Assembly (NCBI GenBank): GCA_025345505.1
Contig: JANVCC010000047.1
Coordinates: 6,871,373 to 6,935,372 of the forward strand
DNA: 64,000 bases
From: Todiramphus chloris collaris
Lineage: Eukaryota; Chordata; Aves; Coraciiformes; Alcedinidae
Reading direction: 5' to 3'
In this document: positions 1-11,732 of the stretch, in pieces
How the letters are laid out: each line of letters opens with the position of its first letter
How positions within the stretch are numbered: position 1 is the stretch's first letter
Program-made: the position numbers and the translations under genes
Notes under the pieces: model-generated
What the model saw: only the letters and a program-made list of their open reading frames with translations
The model's database searches: none
What the model was told of the DNA's origin: nothing

Positions 1-2064
1 TACAGATGTTCATCGCAAGATGAGATAAAAAGGGTGATTGCCAGAGACATAATGAAAATGTTCTGGTTTAAGCTATTCATTCCACGGTACACTGTCCAAT
101 TGTTCCAAAACATGCTTATTTTACTAATAATTTCAGAAATTTGGAGAAGATTATTATCTCTTTCCACCCCCTAGCCCAGTCCCCCAACAAGAGTCTACCG
201 TGAGGAGCTAAGAATTAAAAAGGAAGGTGGAAAGCTGTTGTTGCTGCTTCTAAATATAACCAGCAACGTAGGCAGTGGATGGCTAACGAACACAAATTGT
301 GACATCCAAAGCTGTATATTTAGCCATTTGGCAATGTGACACATCTAGCTCAAGGCAGCACGAAAGCCAGGACAGTAATTCATTTACTCAGAGGTTTGGA
401 AGAGGAGGAGTATTAGAGAATTAATACGGGAGCTGGCTGTGAAATATACTTTGTAGTTCGTATGGAACAGTTTAATGACACTGATTATTCCAAGTTCCCA
501 ATTTCCTTTGATTCTAAAATAGTGTTAGCAAAAAAAAAAAAAGGTGATGTAACCAGCTATGCACGACACGGACGGTCGTTAGCAAAGAGCAGTATTGTAC
601 ATTCTAATCTAAAATTAATCCTGAACTAAGTAACGACGAGAAGTCAAAGACATAAATTCTGAAGTGAAACCTCTAGGATATAAAATGAAATGGCCAACCC
701 AGCTCAGTGGTGAAAATTTTTAACAGATTTTACAGGCGTAGCTAGGATAACATCATATATTTTTATTTGTCTGACTTGAAGTAAGAGGACATCCAATAAT
801 TGAAAGTATTTTAATTTAAATACTTTTCAAACAAAAAAACGCATTGTGATTCAAGAACATTGTGTAAGTTATAAAAGAACCTCTGACAGAAGATAAAATC
901 CAGTCTCTTTTTTTTTTTTCCCCTCCCCTTTTCTTTGTTTGCTTTTGAGCAAGTCAGTTAATTGATTTATACCTCATTTTTCTAAAAGAGGTTTGGAAGA
1001 GCATTGAGAAATATGACGTTTAAGATACCGTTTGGCACCATCAGACGAATGGGTCTGTATAAAGGCAGCCAGAAGTCATTATGTTGTTCACAGCTCCCAG
1101 AGCGGGGGGAAAAAGATGTCTCCATGAATTTTACTAGCTCAGTCTAACTTCTTCCAGTGATGCCTCAGAGCTGATATCATTCTCCACCTTCTGCTGCCCC
1201 ACATCGCCCCAGCAGCGCAACCTGGGTTGCCTGGTGGAAGCAGCATCCCTGCCTCCATTGCTAACACCAACAGATGAAAATGGATTGCCTCTGTTTCTCT
1301 TTTATTTCGGCAATTTTGTCTCCCCCTGGTCATTAAAAAAAGGCTCCGAGTTAGTGCGTGTAAGCCCAGCCCCAGAGGAAGAAAGGCTGAGCGCAAAACG
1401 CGCGAGAAGGGTGGTCCCATGCCAAGATGAAGGATGGTTACAGGATTAGCTGGAGCTCCTCAAAGCCTGTCTTAATCCCTTACACAACTGTGAAATCATG
1501 GGCATATTGCTCAGATCCTTTGCCCAGAAGACCTGATGTGCCTGCATCGAGCAGAACAGCCGGTGCTCTGAATCATGCATCCCTTCCAAGAGCAAAACCA
1601 TGCCTTTAGTTGAGGTAGAGAGCACCACTGAGTTAGTAGGTTGCCTTCTGCCTCTCCAACCTCATCATCTGATGTTAGGTTTGAACGCTCTACACGTTAC
1701 TCTACCGGGAAAGGTAAAACTGTGTTGATGAAAGTAGTAGTATCCTGCAGTCACAGGGAGACTGAGAGATTAATTTCCTGAGACTGCTGAGGTGAGGAGA
1801 CCTGCAGGGATGAAGCCATTTCACTAGCCCTGGCATTTCCAAGAACCCAAGCCCTCTCTGCAAACTGCACCTGCACTTGTAACCTACACCTTGGCAGCAC
1901 TTCAGTGGCATGCCCAACAAGGATACACACTGGTGTATCCTTAAACCTCTTTTGTTTATTTCTCAAAGTGAATTACCTCAACTGGATCGGCAAGCATCAA
2001 GATGTTAATCTCTGTTGGTTAACGTTTTTCAAAACACAGCTTTTACTGGAAATGAGGATGCATC

Positions 2065-2098
2065 AAAACCACCGAGAGCCGAAAACCACCGAGAGCCG
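2065..2098. repeat. perfect 17-base tandem duplication
   Basis: AAAACCACCGAGAGCCG occurs twice head to tail (2065-2081, 2082-2098), with the first bases of a third copy after it. Confidence 0.9.
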
Positions 2099-2245
2099 AA
2101 AACATGTCTGCTTTGAGTGATGTGGGAAAGTGCTGAACGCTTGTAGGTTGATGTCCTGTTTGATGATGGTAGCACTGCTAATCTGGGGACATCTTGATCA
2201 AATGATTGCAAAGAATCCTTCCTTCTCTTTCCTCAAAGCAGCCAC

Positions 2246-2270
2246 TTTTTTTTTTTCTTTTTTTTTTTTT
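2246..2270. repeat. poly-T tract
   Basis: Twenty-five bases, all T but one. Confidence 0.9.
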
Positions 2271-3090
2271 GTCCTAGGGGCTCCTCCCCTGCATAATTGA
2301 GTGATGCCAACTTGTGCTTTCTGGTCAGAAGTCTAGAAAGCTGAAATCTATTTTGACAACTTGAAGGGGTCACTGACTTGAAAGCTTAAAAATAGTTTTA
2401 AATTACAATTGGTTTCCTTTTTTGTTTTTTTTTATTGATACACCATGAAAGTATAAACTCTCTACTCTATCCACCAAGAGATACTGGAATTACAGTGAAA
2501 CCAAAAGTATCACAACAAAATATATAACAAGATCTTTGTACCATAAGCATAGGTCCAAAGGTTTCTGGGTAAACATGATTAAGAAAAAGCAATGTTCTCT
2601 AGATGGTGAAGGATGCTATCCATAGCTTTTAGAAGCCGGGGCTAGAATTACCTAGAGGTAGGGAAGGGCTTTGTACATCAACCTATCTTCCTCTTATTTA
2701 TAAAGTGTGGGTCCTTTCCTTCAGCAGAAAAGTTAAAATGAAATCTTAGTCACCAGTATGCTCACAGAGTCTTTGGCACACCCCCTAACGAGAGCTAATG
2801 CCACTATCCTGAACTAATTCCAAAGTAGGTAATTTGGCTTATTGCATTTAGAGGCCGTTTCAATTAGATAAAGTGTTCTTCCAATTATACTAAATACAAA
2901 TGTGCTGTTTGTGAGACGTGTTAAAAGAGTTACGGTGTTTCACCTCTGCCATCTCTCCGTAATGGGTGATCTGCATCTTAAGCACAATTTGAATTCACCT
3001 TTGATTTATTGGAGGGTTCTTCCACAAGGAAGATTCTAAAAACTTGTAAAAAAGCACAAGTTTCATAATAGCTTTGTGCCAAAATAAGTC

Positions 3091-3110
3091 TTTTTTTTTT
3101 TTTTTTTTTT
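3091..3110. repeat. poly-T tract
   Basis: Twenty consecutive T. Confidence 0.95.
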
Positions 3111-4100
3111 CTAAGAATAGGGGGCAAGCCATTAGAAATTTTGCACCGTTTTTTTATGTTGGTAGAATTTCCTATGAAGTTTTTGTTTGGTTCTTGCAAT
3201 ATGTTTTCAGCAAGAAGTCTCTGGGTAGGGCTTTACTTGGCAGGTTTTTCTTGGATGTCGAACACCTGCCTGTAACAGAAACGGATCATCGGGGGGATGT
3301 GAAGAAGATCTGGTTCAACATCAAGCTTTCTGTGTTTTCTTTGCTAGGGAAAAATTTGTATCTGTTTTAAATTAAAAGGTCTCTTGAGTGCTGACCACAG
3401 CGGCACGTGCTGAGCACCAAAAGCCCAAGCACATGCCCACATGACTGCTTCGGGCTTTCCTGAGAAGAACAAATTTTTTTTGGACAGATTTTTATCTTAT
3501 GGCAGGGAAGGCTTTTTAGCCGGCCAGCATCAAGAAGATATTCCCTCTTTGCCAGAAGACCACTGGATGGGTATCCTCACTGTCAGGTGGACCCCAATAC
3601 TCTTTTAAGCATGAAAAGTCAAAGCCATCAACATTTTCACAGCAAGGCAGATGAGAGTGCCACATGTGGAACCTGTCAACTGCAGGTCCAGCACAAGCAG
3701 CAAAGGAAAAGCGAGGCCACCGCCGCGTTCTTTCTTCTTCCCTATGCAGATACAGCACAGGGAGGGAAAAGCCACCTAGGAGGAGCATGGAGATGGCCAC
3801 CAGAAAGCACAACACTCCTGAGATGGCAGCAAGAGGCTGTCTGGGCAGCGCTAGGCCACGTATGCAGGCACAGGGGCTAGTTACCGGCCCATGGCTGACC
3901 TTTGTTCCCCTGCCTGTGGCACATCCATTCTGTTGGAGTCAACCTCGCCTCCTTTCAAAAAAAAAGGGGTCTTTTGTGTGCTTATTAACACCATTAGCAC
4001 TGTCTGTTTTCTAATTCTGGATAATAATTGAGAAACTCTAATTACTGTAATTACTATGCTCCTGGGGTGAGGTTTTATTTTTTATAATTATTTTGAGTAA

Positions 4101-4116
4101 TTTTTTTTTTTTTTTT
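4101..4116. repeat. poly-T tract
   Basis: Sixteen consecutive T. Confidence 0.9.
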
Positions 4117-4343
4117 GCTAAATACTTTGTTATATTTAAAAGCATGACAGACAAGCCCAGTCCTTGCAGTGCATTTATGTATCAACCACCTCCACTGAAT
4201 TTCATCAGTGTGTTTCACCATTTATTAACCAGATATTACTAAATTTCTTCTGCCTCAAGCAAAACCAAGGAGCGGGAGAGAAAGGGACTACTGACAAAGG
4301 ATGAGACATGCCAAGTTTGGTTATGCCAACCACCTGTTAACAT

Positions 4344-4448
4344 GGAATCTTAGAATGGTTTGGGCTGGCAAAGACCTTCAAGACCATCTAGTTCCAACTC
4401 TCCTGCCATGGCAGGAACACCTCCCACTACACCAGGTATCAGCCCAAC
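4344..4448 (-). mobile_element. CR1 LINE 3' fragment
   Basis: The copy begins with AATCTTAGAATGGTTTGGGCTGG, the reverse complement of a CR1 3' terminus, followed by the AGTTCCAACTC and CCCACTACACCAGG blocks. It is strongly 5' truncated and diverged, and resembles the copy at 21090. Confidence 0.85.
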
Positions 4449-7323
4449 AAGAGTCAGGATGGAAGTGACAGCTAGATGGCACAATGAAAATATACTCTAA
4501 ATTTTCACCACATAACTCCTTAAGGGGGAAGGAAATCTTTCAATGCATGCAAACATTGAAACGCTTCAAGAAGCAGACTGACATATTTGGCCAGTACATA
4601 TAAATCCTTGATCCAGTTCCCACTTTTTTCCACAGAAGGACTCAGCTCTTGTCTTCTGGAGTCTCCACTCCAGAGAAGTATCTGGGGGTAAGCCAGATGT
4701 CCTCTTGTGTCTATTTCCTGATCAACCCTACACTGGTAGGATAAAAAGTCTTTGTTTCTCCTGGAACCGTCCACCAAGACTTTTTTTTCCCACATTTTAT
4801 GTAAGCTTGTCTTCTACATAACCTTCTTTGGTGTGAGGCAAATGCCTAATCAGTTCACTACCTCAGAAATCAGATTGTATTCAAGTATTTCCTTGCCACT
4901 TTGCGCAGCATGACCATCCATGAGTAGCTCGTCTGGACTCACCAGGGTGCCTGCTGCTGAACACTAAGCCGATGGCAGCAGGCAGACTAGGACTTCCCTC
5001 TAATTAAGCAAAATGGTGGCCTTTAATGGAGGCAATCTACAACACAAATGATCTCAAGTCTCCACCGCACCTTTCAGTGGGCACTGCTCCCCAGAGTAGC
5101 CAAAATTCATTCCTTTTGTTAAATTCAGAGGTAGCACAGAATCAGGCTCTCCAAACCATCTTCTTGTAGAGCTACAGGAATCACGTGGGCCAGACTCAGA
5201 TCAGCAGCCGGCACGTATGTTTCTGTGAGTCTGTGCTATGATTGACATGGAATACTTGTGTAGTTGCTTCACTCCCTTGAGAGGCTGGACTGCTCAAATC
5301 CATCAAGAAAAGACGTTGTCTGAAATTACAATGCTATCTTCAGTTGTTGTGCCCCTTACAGATACGAGCACAGAGGCCTCTTGCATTAACTTAATCCAAA
5401 ACACAGTATTTTGTGGTCACACCGATGCATTTTCTGTAAGTCTCGGTTTCGCCTTTTGCCTGAGAGTGTGTGGTTTGGAAAATTCTTATTCTTTCTCGTC
5501 TTAACTAAAACCCACTTCATCCGTTACTGAAGAACTGCTCGGGCAACTCGGCAACGATTTTTCTAAATGACTGCCGAGACCTCATTTAGATTTTTAATAA
5601 ACAGTCACATTCTAATGAGGTCTTCATAAAACTGCCTAAATATGTTTAGAAATCATTAGCTTAAATTACCAGTACAAAAGTCTCCTTAGGGAGCCCTGCA
5701 GATTTTGTGATAAGGCTCCTGGCAGATGGATTAGCGCAACAGCGCGAGCGAGTCCTGGATTTCCATGCAAGCAGCGGCACTGTGAGCGACCGGGTAACAG
5801 GCTACTGGATGAAGAGCTCAGCGTCCCTCAGGGGAGTTCATTAAAGACAGGGAGGAAAAAAACAACCAAAACCAACCCAACCACACAATCAAACCCCATT
5901 TCTGTGCCATTTAAATACCAGGTGCACAGCAGCCTGCAGGTGCCAGCAACACTGCCAAGGGGTCCCTCGCCAGAACACAGGAGAGCTTCAAGAGACGCGT
6001 GGTTTTGACGAGCGTGCCTCAGATAATGACAGCTATTGGCAGATGTACCCGGACCCCGCTGGAGGGTAATGCTGGGACTGAGTCATTTCCAGCAGGTGCT
6101 TTGCATTAGGGACAGCCTCATGGTGATTCCTCCAGCCACAATTAAACCGGTCCTGATGCAGAACGCTCCAGGGCAAGAAGCAAGTTCCTAGTGCTGATTT
6201 AATGACTAAGCCAATGAGTCCCAGTAAACAAACGTGTGTCCGCCCCCTTGATGATTAATTCATGAAGGACGTCCGCTGTGTGGCAAACATGTTAAACAGA
6301 TATTCCTCTTGCCTGAAAAGCTAAAGGAATTTTCCTCCTTGGCTTGCAACAGGTCAAGAGGATTAAAAATTAAAAATAATAAACCTGTACAAATCTTATC
6401 CCAGCAACAGGAATTGGAACAGGAAAGCCTCAAGGTTGGGAAGGTTTGCCCTGCAGGAATGCTGCCAAAAAGGTCCATTAAAATCATTAGCGATCACGCT
6501 GGCAGCACAGAGCTGGTGTTAGGGGCTGCAGGACAGATGGTGTGTTTGTAACATGCCTCCTTGCTGCTGGTGGTTCCAGCTCTGGGAGCGGGACAGAAGC
6601 ACCGACAGGAGAGCGACTGCCTTATTCTGTAGCTCACACCACCTCATTTCCATTAAAAGCTCATTTTTATTTCTGCTCCCGGATCTCACCTCCTCTGGCC
6701 TCCATAGGAACCAAGAACAAAGTCATTCCTTCTGCTGCCAGAGATGACAACGCCACAGCCCCGCGCCACAATGAAATCTCTGCAGTGGCACAAACGTGCC
6801 CTGGTGCCTGGATGTCGTGAGCTGGGGCTGCCAAGGCTGGCATCTCCCTAGCTCGTACCTGACAGTTCACTCTAATTGATGCTTGCAAATACTGGCTTCA
6901 GGAAAACAGGATGCGGTTTCCTGCAGAAAGCTTTTTTAGTTCTAAGGCTTGTTTATCCATACCCTGAAAACAGCCCCTTTTTAAGTTGTGTGCTTGGGTA
7001 CTTAACAATATAGATACATAAAGTTTAACAAAGACAGGTTTACTGGAGAGCTTCCTATTCTCAAAATTCCATCAGGTTTGATTTGGCGTGTGACCATCCA
7101 ACTATTTCCATCTCCCTCCTCACCCAAGGGACTGAATTCTTAAAGCAGCCTTTATGATCCTTTTTTTTTTTTTTGCCTCAGCAATTAGTCGTACACATGC
7201 TCCTGCAGCAAGTGTTAATTGCAGTCACAAATCCCACCTTTTTTATATCTCAAAATAATACTGGCACCTGATCTGTTGGCAGGCGTAGGGACACATATCT
7301 AAATGGTAAGGATTTATATTAGC

Positions 7324-7387
7324 CATTGACAAAGGACATAAGGAAGAATAAATTGCATTGACAAAGGACATAAGGAAGAATAAATTG
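7324..7387. repeat. perfect 32-base tandem duplication
   Basis: The unit at 7324-7355 (starting CATTGACAAAGGACATAAGG) is repeated without a mismatch at 7356-7387. Confidence 0.95.
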
Positions 7388-7681
7388 AGACTGTAAAGCT
7401 GGCCTTGATAAAAAGGAGACGAGCTTTGACTTGCACCACGCAAATCACGACCTCTCTCCTTGCACAAATGCTACAGGGCGGGGAGGTACCAGCCTCTCCA
7501 CCAGCATGAAATTCAAAACATCCCTTAAAACCATGTGGCTCACACCAAGATATGTGCACTTGACTTCTTATTTCAATGCTTTGATTTACACTAATTGCCA
7601 TGGTTGCAATAAAAGTTTTGTTTGTTTGGTTTGTTTGGGTTTTTTTTTTCATCCCAAATGAATCCTGTTAATATTTAGTAG

Positions 7682-7734
7682 AAGGTTGGACTTCATGATC
7701 TTGAAGATCATTTCCAACCATAATGGTTCTATGA
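7682..7734 (+). mobile_element. CR1 LINE 3' terminus, very short
   Basis: AGGTTGGACTTCATGATCTT through TTCCAACCATAATGGTTCTATGA is a CR1 3' end of about 50 bases. It is a 5'-truncated relic. Confidence 0.75.
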
Positions 7735-8584
7735 AAGCTATACGCCCAGTTCCCAAGCAAACTTGCTTGGAACAAACATCCCAAGAGGGAACTATGACAC
7801 CAGTACACAGACAAAACAGTAAATTAAAAGACTCAGCTATTGACAATTGTGAGAAACAAAGAAAAGGGTTCCATTCAATGAGAACCAAATTAGTCATGAC
7901 GACTTGAAGTAGAAGTTATCAAGAGGAAAAAAAAGACAAGTACACAGTATCAATCAGGTAACTCAAGCTTTCCTTTACTACTCAGCTCCTGAAGAAGAGC
8001 CCCTGGCCAACAAAGGCAGGATATAAATGAGTAAAGCTAATTTTTTCTGGCTTACTCCAGAAGACTTACAGGAAGGAAATCACGAACAAACCACGTTGAC
8101 TGAGAGTAATACGCTATGAAGAAGGTGCAATTTCATAGTTGAACTATTTTTCTCAGAATTCTGTTTCAAAATTACACCCTCTTGTCCTCCCTTAAAAAAG
8201 CCCACAGAGGTGACTCCAGACCTTGTTCTGCAACCGACTCTTTGATTTCCTTTAATAGAAATTGCACATCTAAAATCTACACAAATATACAATGTTTTCC
8301 CTCTTTGACAGCCTTTGCAGGCTGTGCTGTATGGAATGCAGCTTTACCTCTTACTTTTTCATTGTGCTAATGTTATCAAAGCCAAGCATCCAAGGCATGT
8401 TTAAAAATAATTGATAATGAACCTCTTAGCATAGGCAGTCATCAATATTTTATGTGCTATACTCAGTACAAAAGCATCTTATCGGTCTGCGCTTTAATTT
8501 CCAAAAGCAAACACCTTGGAAGTCTTTCATCTTTTTAAGTACGGAAAAAAAAAAAAAAGAAAAAAAGTAAAAATAATCACTTAC

Positions 8585-8682
8585 CCTTCCAACTTCTACG
8601 AGATTAGTAACCATGATTATGCTGGCTGTGTTCTCATGCCATACCATTCGCCAGAAGTCATATATTGTCTCCTGCATCGGTC
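8585..8682 (-). CDS. PTPRM: PTPRM exon, D1 DFWRMVW and VTNLVEVGR motifs, 98 nt
   Basis: The minus strand gives GA (finishing Gly) and 32 codons, [20 protein letters not shown] then [12 protein letters not shown], ending in phase 0. DFWRMVW and the IIMVTNLVE strand are conserved PTP core motifs placed N-terminal to the WPD loop and the catalytic HCSAGxGR loop. The acceptor is TTCTTTCAG (immediately above 8682), and the donor is GTAAGTG from 8584 downwards. [10 protein letters not shown] separates mu from kappa (QEQSACIVMV) and T (QENSASIVMV). The next exon, expected to begin VKCCKYWPDD, was sought in 1-8580 and not seen, so the following intron exceeds 8.5 kb. Confidence 0.95.
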
Positions 8683-8931
8683 CTGAAAGAATAAATCAAA
8701 GGAAAGGTTACTATCTGAAAGTCTTGTGATTGGAAGCTTGTCTCTGGGGAACTCTGAGGAACTGTGACTATAGGCAGACATTCATATCACTATCATCGTA
8801 TTTTTCATTCAGGGTTAATTTCTTCTCTGTCATGCCACCTATCTGCTTTTAAGTTATTTTTCCCTCTGAAATTTAGTTTTCCATCACTTAGGTATTTATC
8901 TCTGTAATAACCAGAAGTGGAATTATATATT

Positions 8932-8953
8932 AAAAATAAATAAATAAATAAAG
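8932..8953. repeat. (AAAT)n microsatellite
   Basis: About five units of AAAT/AATA. Confidence 0.9.
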
Positions 8954-9205
8954 AATAACATTACTCTCTCCCTCTCAACAACTGGGTGAGAATCTAGGGA
9001 AGCTGTATTAGGAATCAAATGAGCTTCTGTGGACTATGTGGCCTTTCCTGGTTTTTAATATTTTTCTTAGTATAATCTATTCATCAACTTACCCCAACTC
9101 CTAAATTGCACTTCCTGAAGTGAGACTGAAGTGATAGTTTTGTGCTGTGGTATAACATGCTACAAAACAGCGGGGAAAATGGTGAACAACTCTGTCCTTC
9201 AGGGT

Positions 9206-9800
9206 TAGAATCATAGAATCATTAAGGTTGGAAAGAACCTTCAAGATCATCAAGTCCAACCATCTACTAAACATTACCAGGACCACTAAACCATGCCCTG
9301 AAGTGCCACATCTGGATGATTTTTGAACACTTCCAGGGATGGTGACTCCACCCCCTCCCCAGGCAGCCTGTTCCAAGGCCTCACCAATCTCTCAGTAAAG
9401 AAACTTTTCCTGATATTTAGTCTAAACCTCCCCTGGTGCAACTTCAGCCCATTTCCTCTCATCCTATCCCTAGTTACCTGGGAGAAGAGACCAACACCCA
9501 CCTCACTACACCCTCCCTTCAGGTAGCTGTACACCAATAAGGTCTCCTCTCAACCTCCTTTATCTCCAGACTAAACAACCCCAGGTCCCTCAGCTGCTCC
9601 TTATAAGACATTTTCTTTCTTCAGACCCTTCAGCAGCTTCGTTGCCCTTCTCTGAATGTGCTCCAGCCCCTCAATGTCTTTTTTATCCTGCAGTGCCCCA
9701 AACTAAATTCAGTGCTTAAGCAGCAGCCTCACCAGTGTCCAGTACAGGGGCATGATTCCTTCTCTACTCCTGCTGTTTCTGATCCAGGTTCCTCAGAGGC
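9206..9800 (-). mobile_element. CR1 LINE fragment with ORF2 C-terminal remnant
   Basis: The 3' end is at the left (TCATAGAATCATTAAGGTTGG). The minus strand carries broken reverse-transcriptase C-terminal text such as [20 protein letters not shown] and [18 protein letters not shown]. The 5' truncation is near 9800, after the CAGTACAGGGGCATGATTCC block. Stops and frameshifts show it is dead. Confidence 0.9.
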
Positions 9801-10037
9801 ATCCATGTCCTCTGCAGCACTTTCCCCAGAAAACACAAAGCTTCCTCTGCCCTTGTGCTAAACCTGGGCACTGGCCCACAGGAAATGTGGGAGAAAAGTA
9901 AAATGCTGAGGACAACCATGACACTTTGCCTGGTCCTGTCTGTTTCTAGCCTACGTGTCCTACCCACGATGTTTAGTGTGCCCACCCCATCTGAAACCAC
10001 TGCTTTTATAGCACCAAGACAGTAAGAATAAACAATT

Positions 10038-10085
10038 GTAAAGTACTATCAGGTACCTCAGGTAAAATACTATCAGGTAGCTCAG
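10038..10085. repeat. 24-base tandem duplication
   Basis: GTAAAGTACTATCAGGTACC.. (10038-10061) is followed directly by a copy with two substitutions (10062-10085), at the 5' edge of a CR1 fragment. Confidence 0.9.
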
Positions 10086-10259
10086 AGGTTGCCCAGAGAG
10101 GTGGTCGCTGCCCCATCCCTGGCACCATTGCAGGTGAGGTTGGCCAGGGCTCTGAGCAACCTGCTCTAGTTGCAGATGTCTCTGCTCACTGCAAGGGGAT
10201 TGGACTAGATGACCTTGAAAAGTCCTCTCCAACCCAAACCAGTCTATGATTCTATGACC
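10083..10259 (+). mobile_element. CR1 LINE 3' fragment
   Basis: GCCCAGAGAGGTGGTCGCTG to the terminal CTATGATTCTATGA encodes the [14 protein letters not shown] type of ORF2 C-terminus in a broken frame. It belongs to the same subfamily as the copies at 31815, 36014, 37800 and 43456. It directly abuts the 24-base tandem repeat at 10038-10085. Confidence 0.85.
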
Positions 10260-10540
10260 ATAAATTTAGCATCCATCCTGAATCCATTATTGAAGTGCCA
10301 TACCACAGGAAGCAATTAGTGTCTTATTTAGACAAATGCCTTAAATCAGTTAATTGGAGGACAAATAGAGTACTGGCCTAAATGTTCCTCTAGCGAAGAA
10401 ACCAACACTCAAAGCATTACAAACACATACGCTGACTGATTTGGGTAGTGTGGCACCCACGTTTTGGTACTTTGATCTCCCTTCGAAAAGAAAGTTAAGT
10501 ACAAAATGAAAAAAAGCAGTAATATATAATTAATGTATTA

Positions 10541-10625
10541 TCATGGCAGGGAGGTTGGAACTAGATGACCTCTGAACCTTCCTTCCAACCCAAACCGTTC
10601 CGTGATTCTATGACTCTGTGATTCT
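10541..10625 (+). mobile_element. CR1 LINE 3' terminus
   Basis: GGCAGGGAGGTTGGAACTAG through TTCCGTGATTCTATGACTCTGTGATTCT shows the 3' end with three degenerate copies of the terminal octamer. It is about 85 bases long and heavily truncated. Confidence 0.85.
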
Positions 10626-11299
10626 CTGCTACTATAGGCAAGTCAAAACCAACTCACCAGGCAGATACCATCACAGTTATGATGTAACTTACTCAGAAGT
10701 CAAGTTTAAGCAAAAGGATGGTAATAAGTCTTAAGCTTTCGCATTTTTAAAATTTATTTTTCCTTTCAGCAACTTCAAAGGATAATTTTATCATCTGCAA
10801 TTTGCACAGACTGCTTAAAGAAGTTACGGATTCTCCCCCTTACTTTGTGTTTTAAAATGCTGTATATATAGTTAAGTCTCATGGGTTTCCCTAGAGTCAC
10901 TTGATTTGTCTGGTGCTTCCTTTGGAAGTTCATACAAGAGGTGAAAAAGCCTTTTAAAACAACAGGAAGCTATGACTGTTAGAGCACAAGAAATGTCAGA
11001 AGGTCTCACAGAAGAAATAAAAGCTATGACCAAAACTAAAGTTTCTGAAATTACCAACTTCAAGTTGATGTTGTGGCTGCCAAAATGGACACCTTTTTTT
11101 TTTATCCTCCTTTCAAATCACAGCACAGTTGATACCTTTGTGAGGTTTCATTCTGAAGTATGACAAGAGTTAAACAACTCTCCACTGTATGGAAATTTGC
11201 AGTAAGTATTTTACTTCTGGATAAGTGTCCTGGATATGGAATTACAGACATGGCCCAAGCACAAGTTGGAATGTCACAGGAAGATGATTAATAGACATT

Positions 11300-11557
11300 A
11301 CAGTGAAAGTAATGGTAACAAGGATAAACACAGGAAGTTCCACCTCAACATGAGGAGAAACTGCTTCACTGCGGGTGACAGAGCCTGGCACAGGCTGCCC
11401 AGAGAGGCTGTGGAGTCTCCTTCTCTGGAGACTTTCAAGACCCACCCGGATCTGTGCCTGTGTGGGCTGCCCTGGGTGATCCTGCTCTGGCAGGGGGGTT
11501 GGACTCGATGATCTCCAGAGGTCCATTCCAACACCTACCATTCTATGATTCTATGAA
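11300..11557 (+). mobile_element. CR1 LINE 3' fragment
   Basis: The plus strand encodes [32 protein letters not shown] in one frame, then the terminal ATTCTATGATTCTATGA. The 5' truncation lies inside the ORF2 C-terminus. Confidence 0.9.
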
Positions 11558-11717
11558 AGTTTAGCTTCCTTTTTAGTAATGAACAATTCAGTGCAGCTTT
11601 TTGAGCAACTGAAATCACAACAGCATTAGAAAGGTTTTGGGCCAACCTCTATTAGTGGTAAAAGGAAGGAGACTATTTTACTTGCTGTTGGAAAATACGA
11701 TCTCTGTAAAGCTCCCT

Positions 11718-11732
11718 CCTTCCTTCCTTCCT
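11718..11732. repeat. (CCTT)n microsatellite
   Basis: Short CCTT run within a pyrimidine-rich stretch. Confidence 0.85.

Larger units (their letters stand above)
1..8584 (-). other. PTPRM: PTPRM intron after the 98-nt exon (partial)
   Basis: This is AT-rich intronic sequence, more than 8.5 kb long. It holds two small CR1 ends (4344, 7682), two short perfect tandem duplications (2065, 7324) and homopolymer T tracts near 2246, 3091 and 4101. Open frames here are all under 120 codons, with no recognisable domain or splice context. I see nothing else. Confidence 0.8.

Noticed and set aside
1..8580. Search for the next downstream PTPRM exon (VKCCKYWPDD)
   Set aside because: No minus-strand match found; presumed beyond the window.
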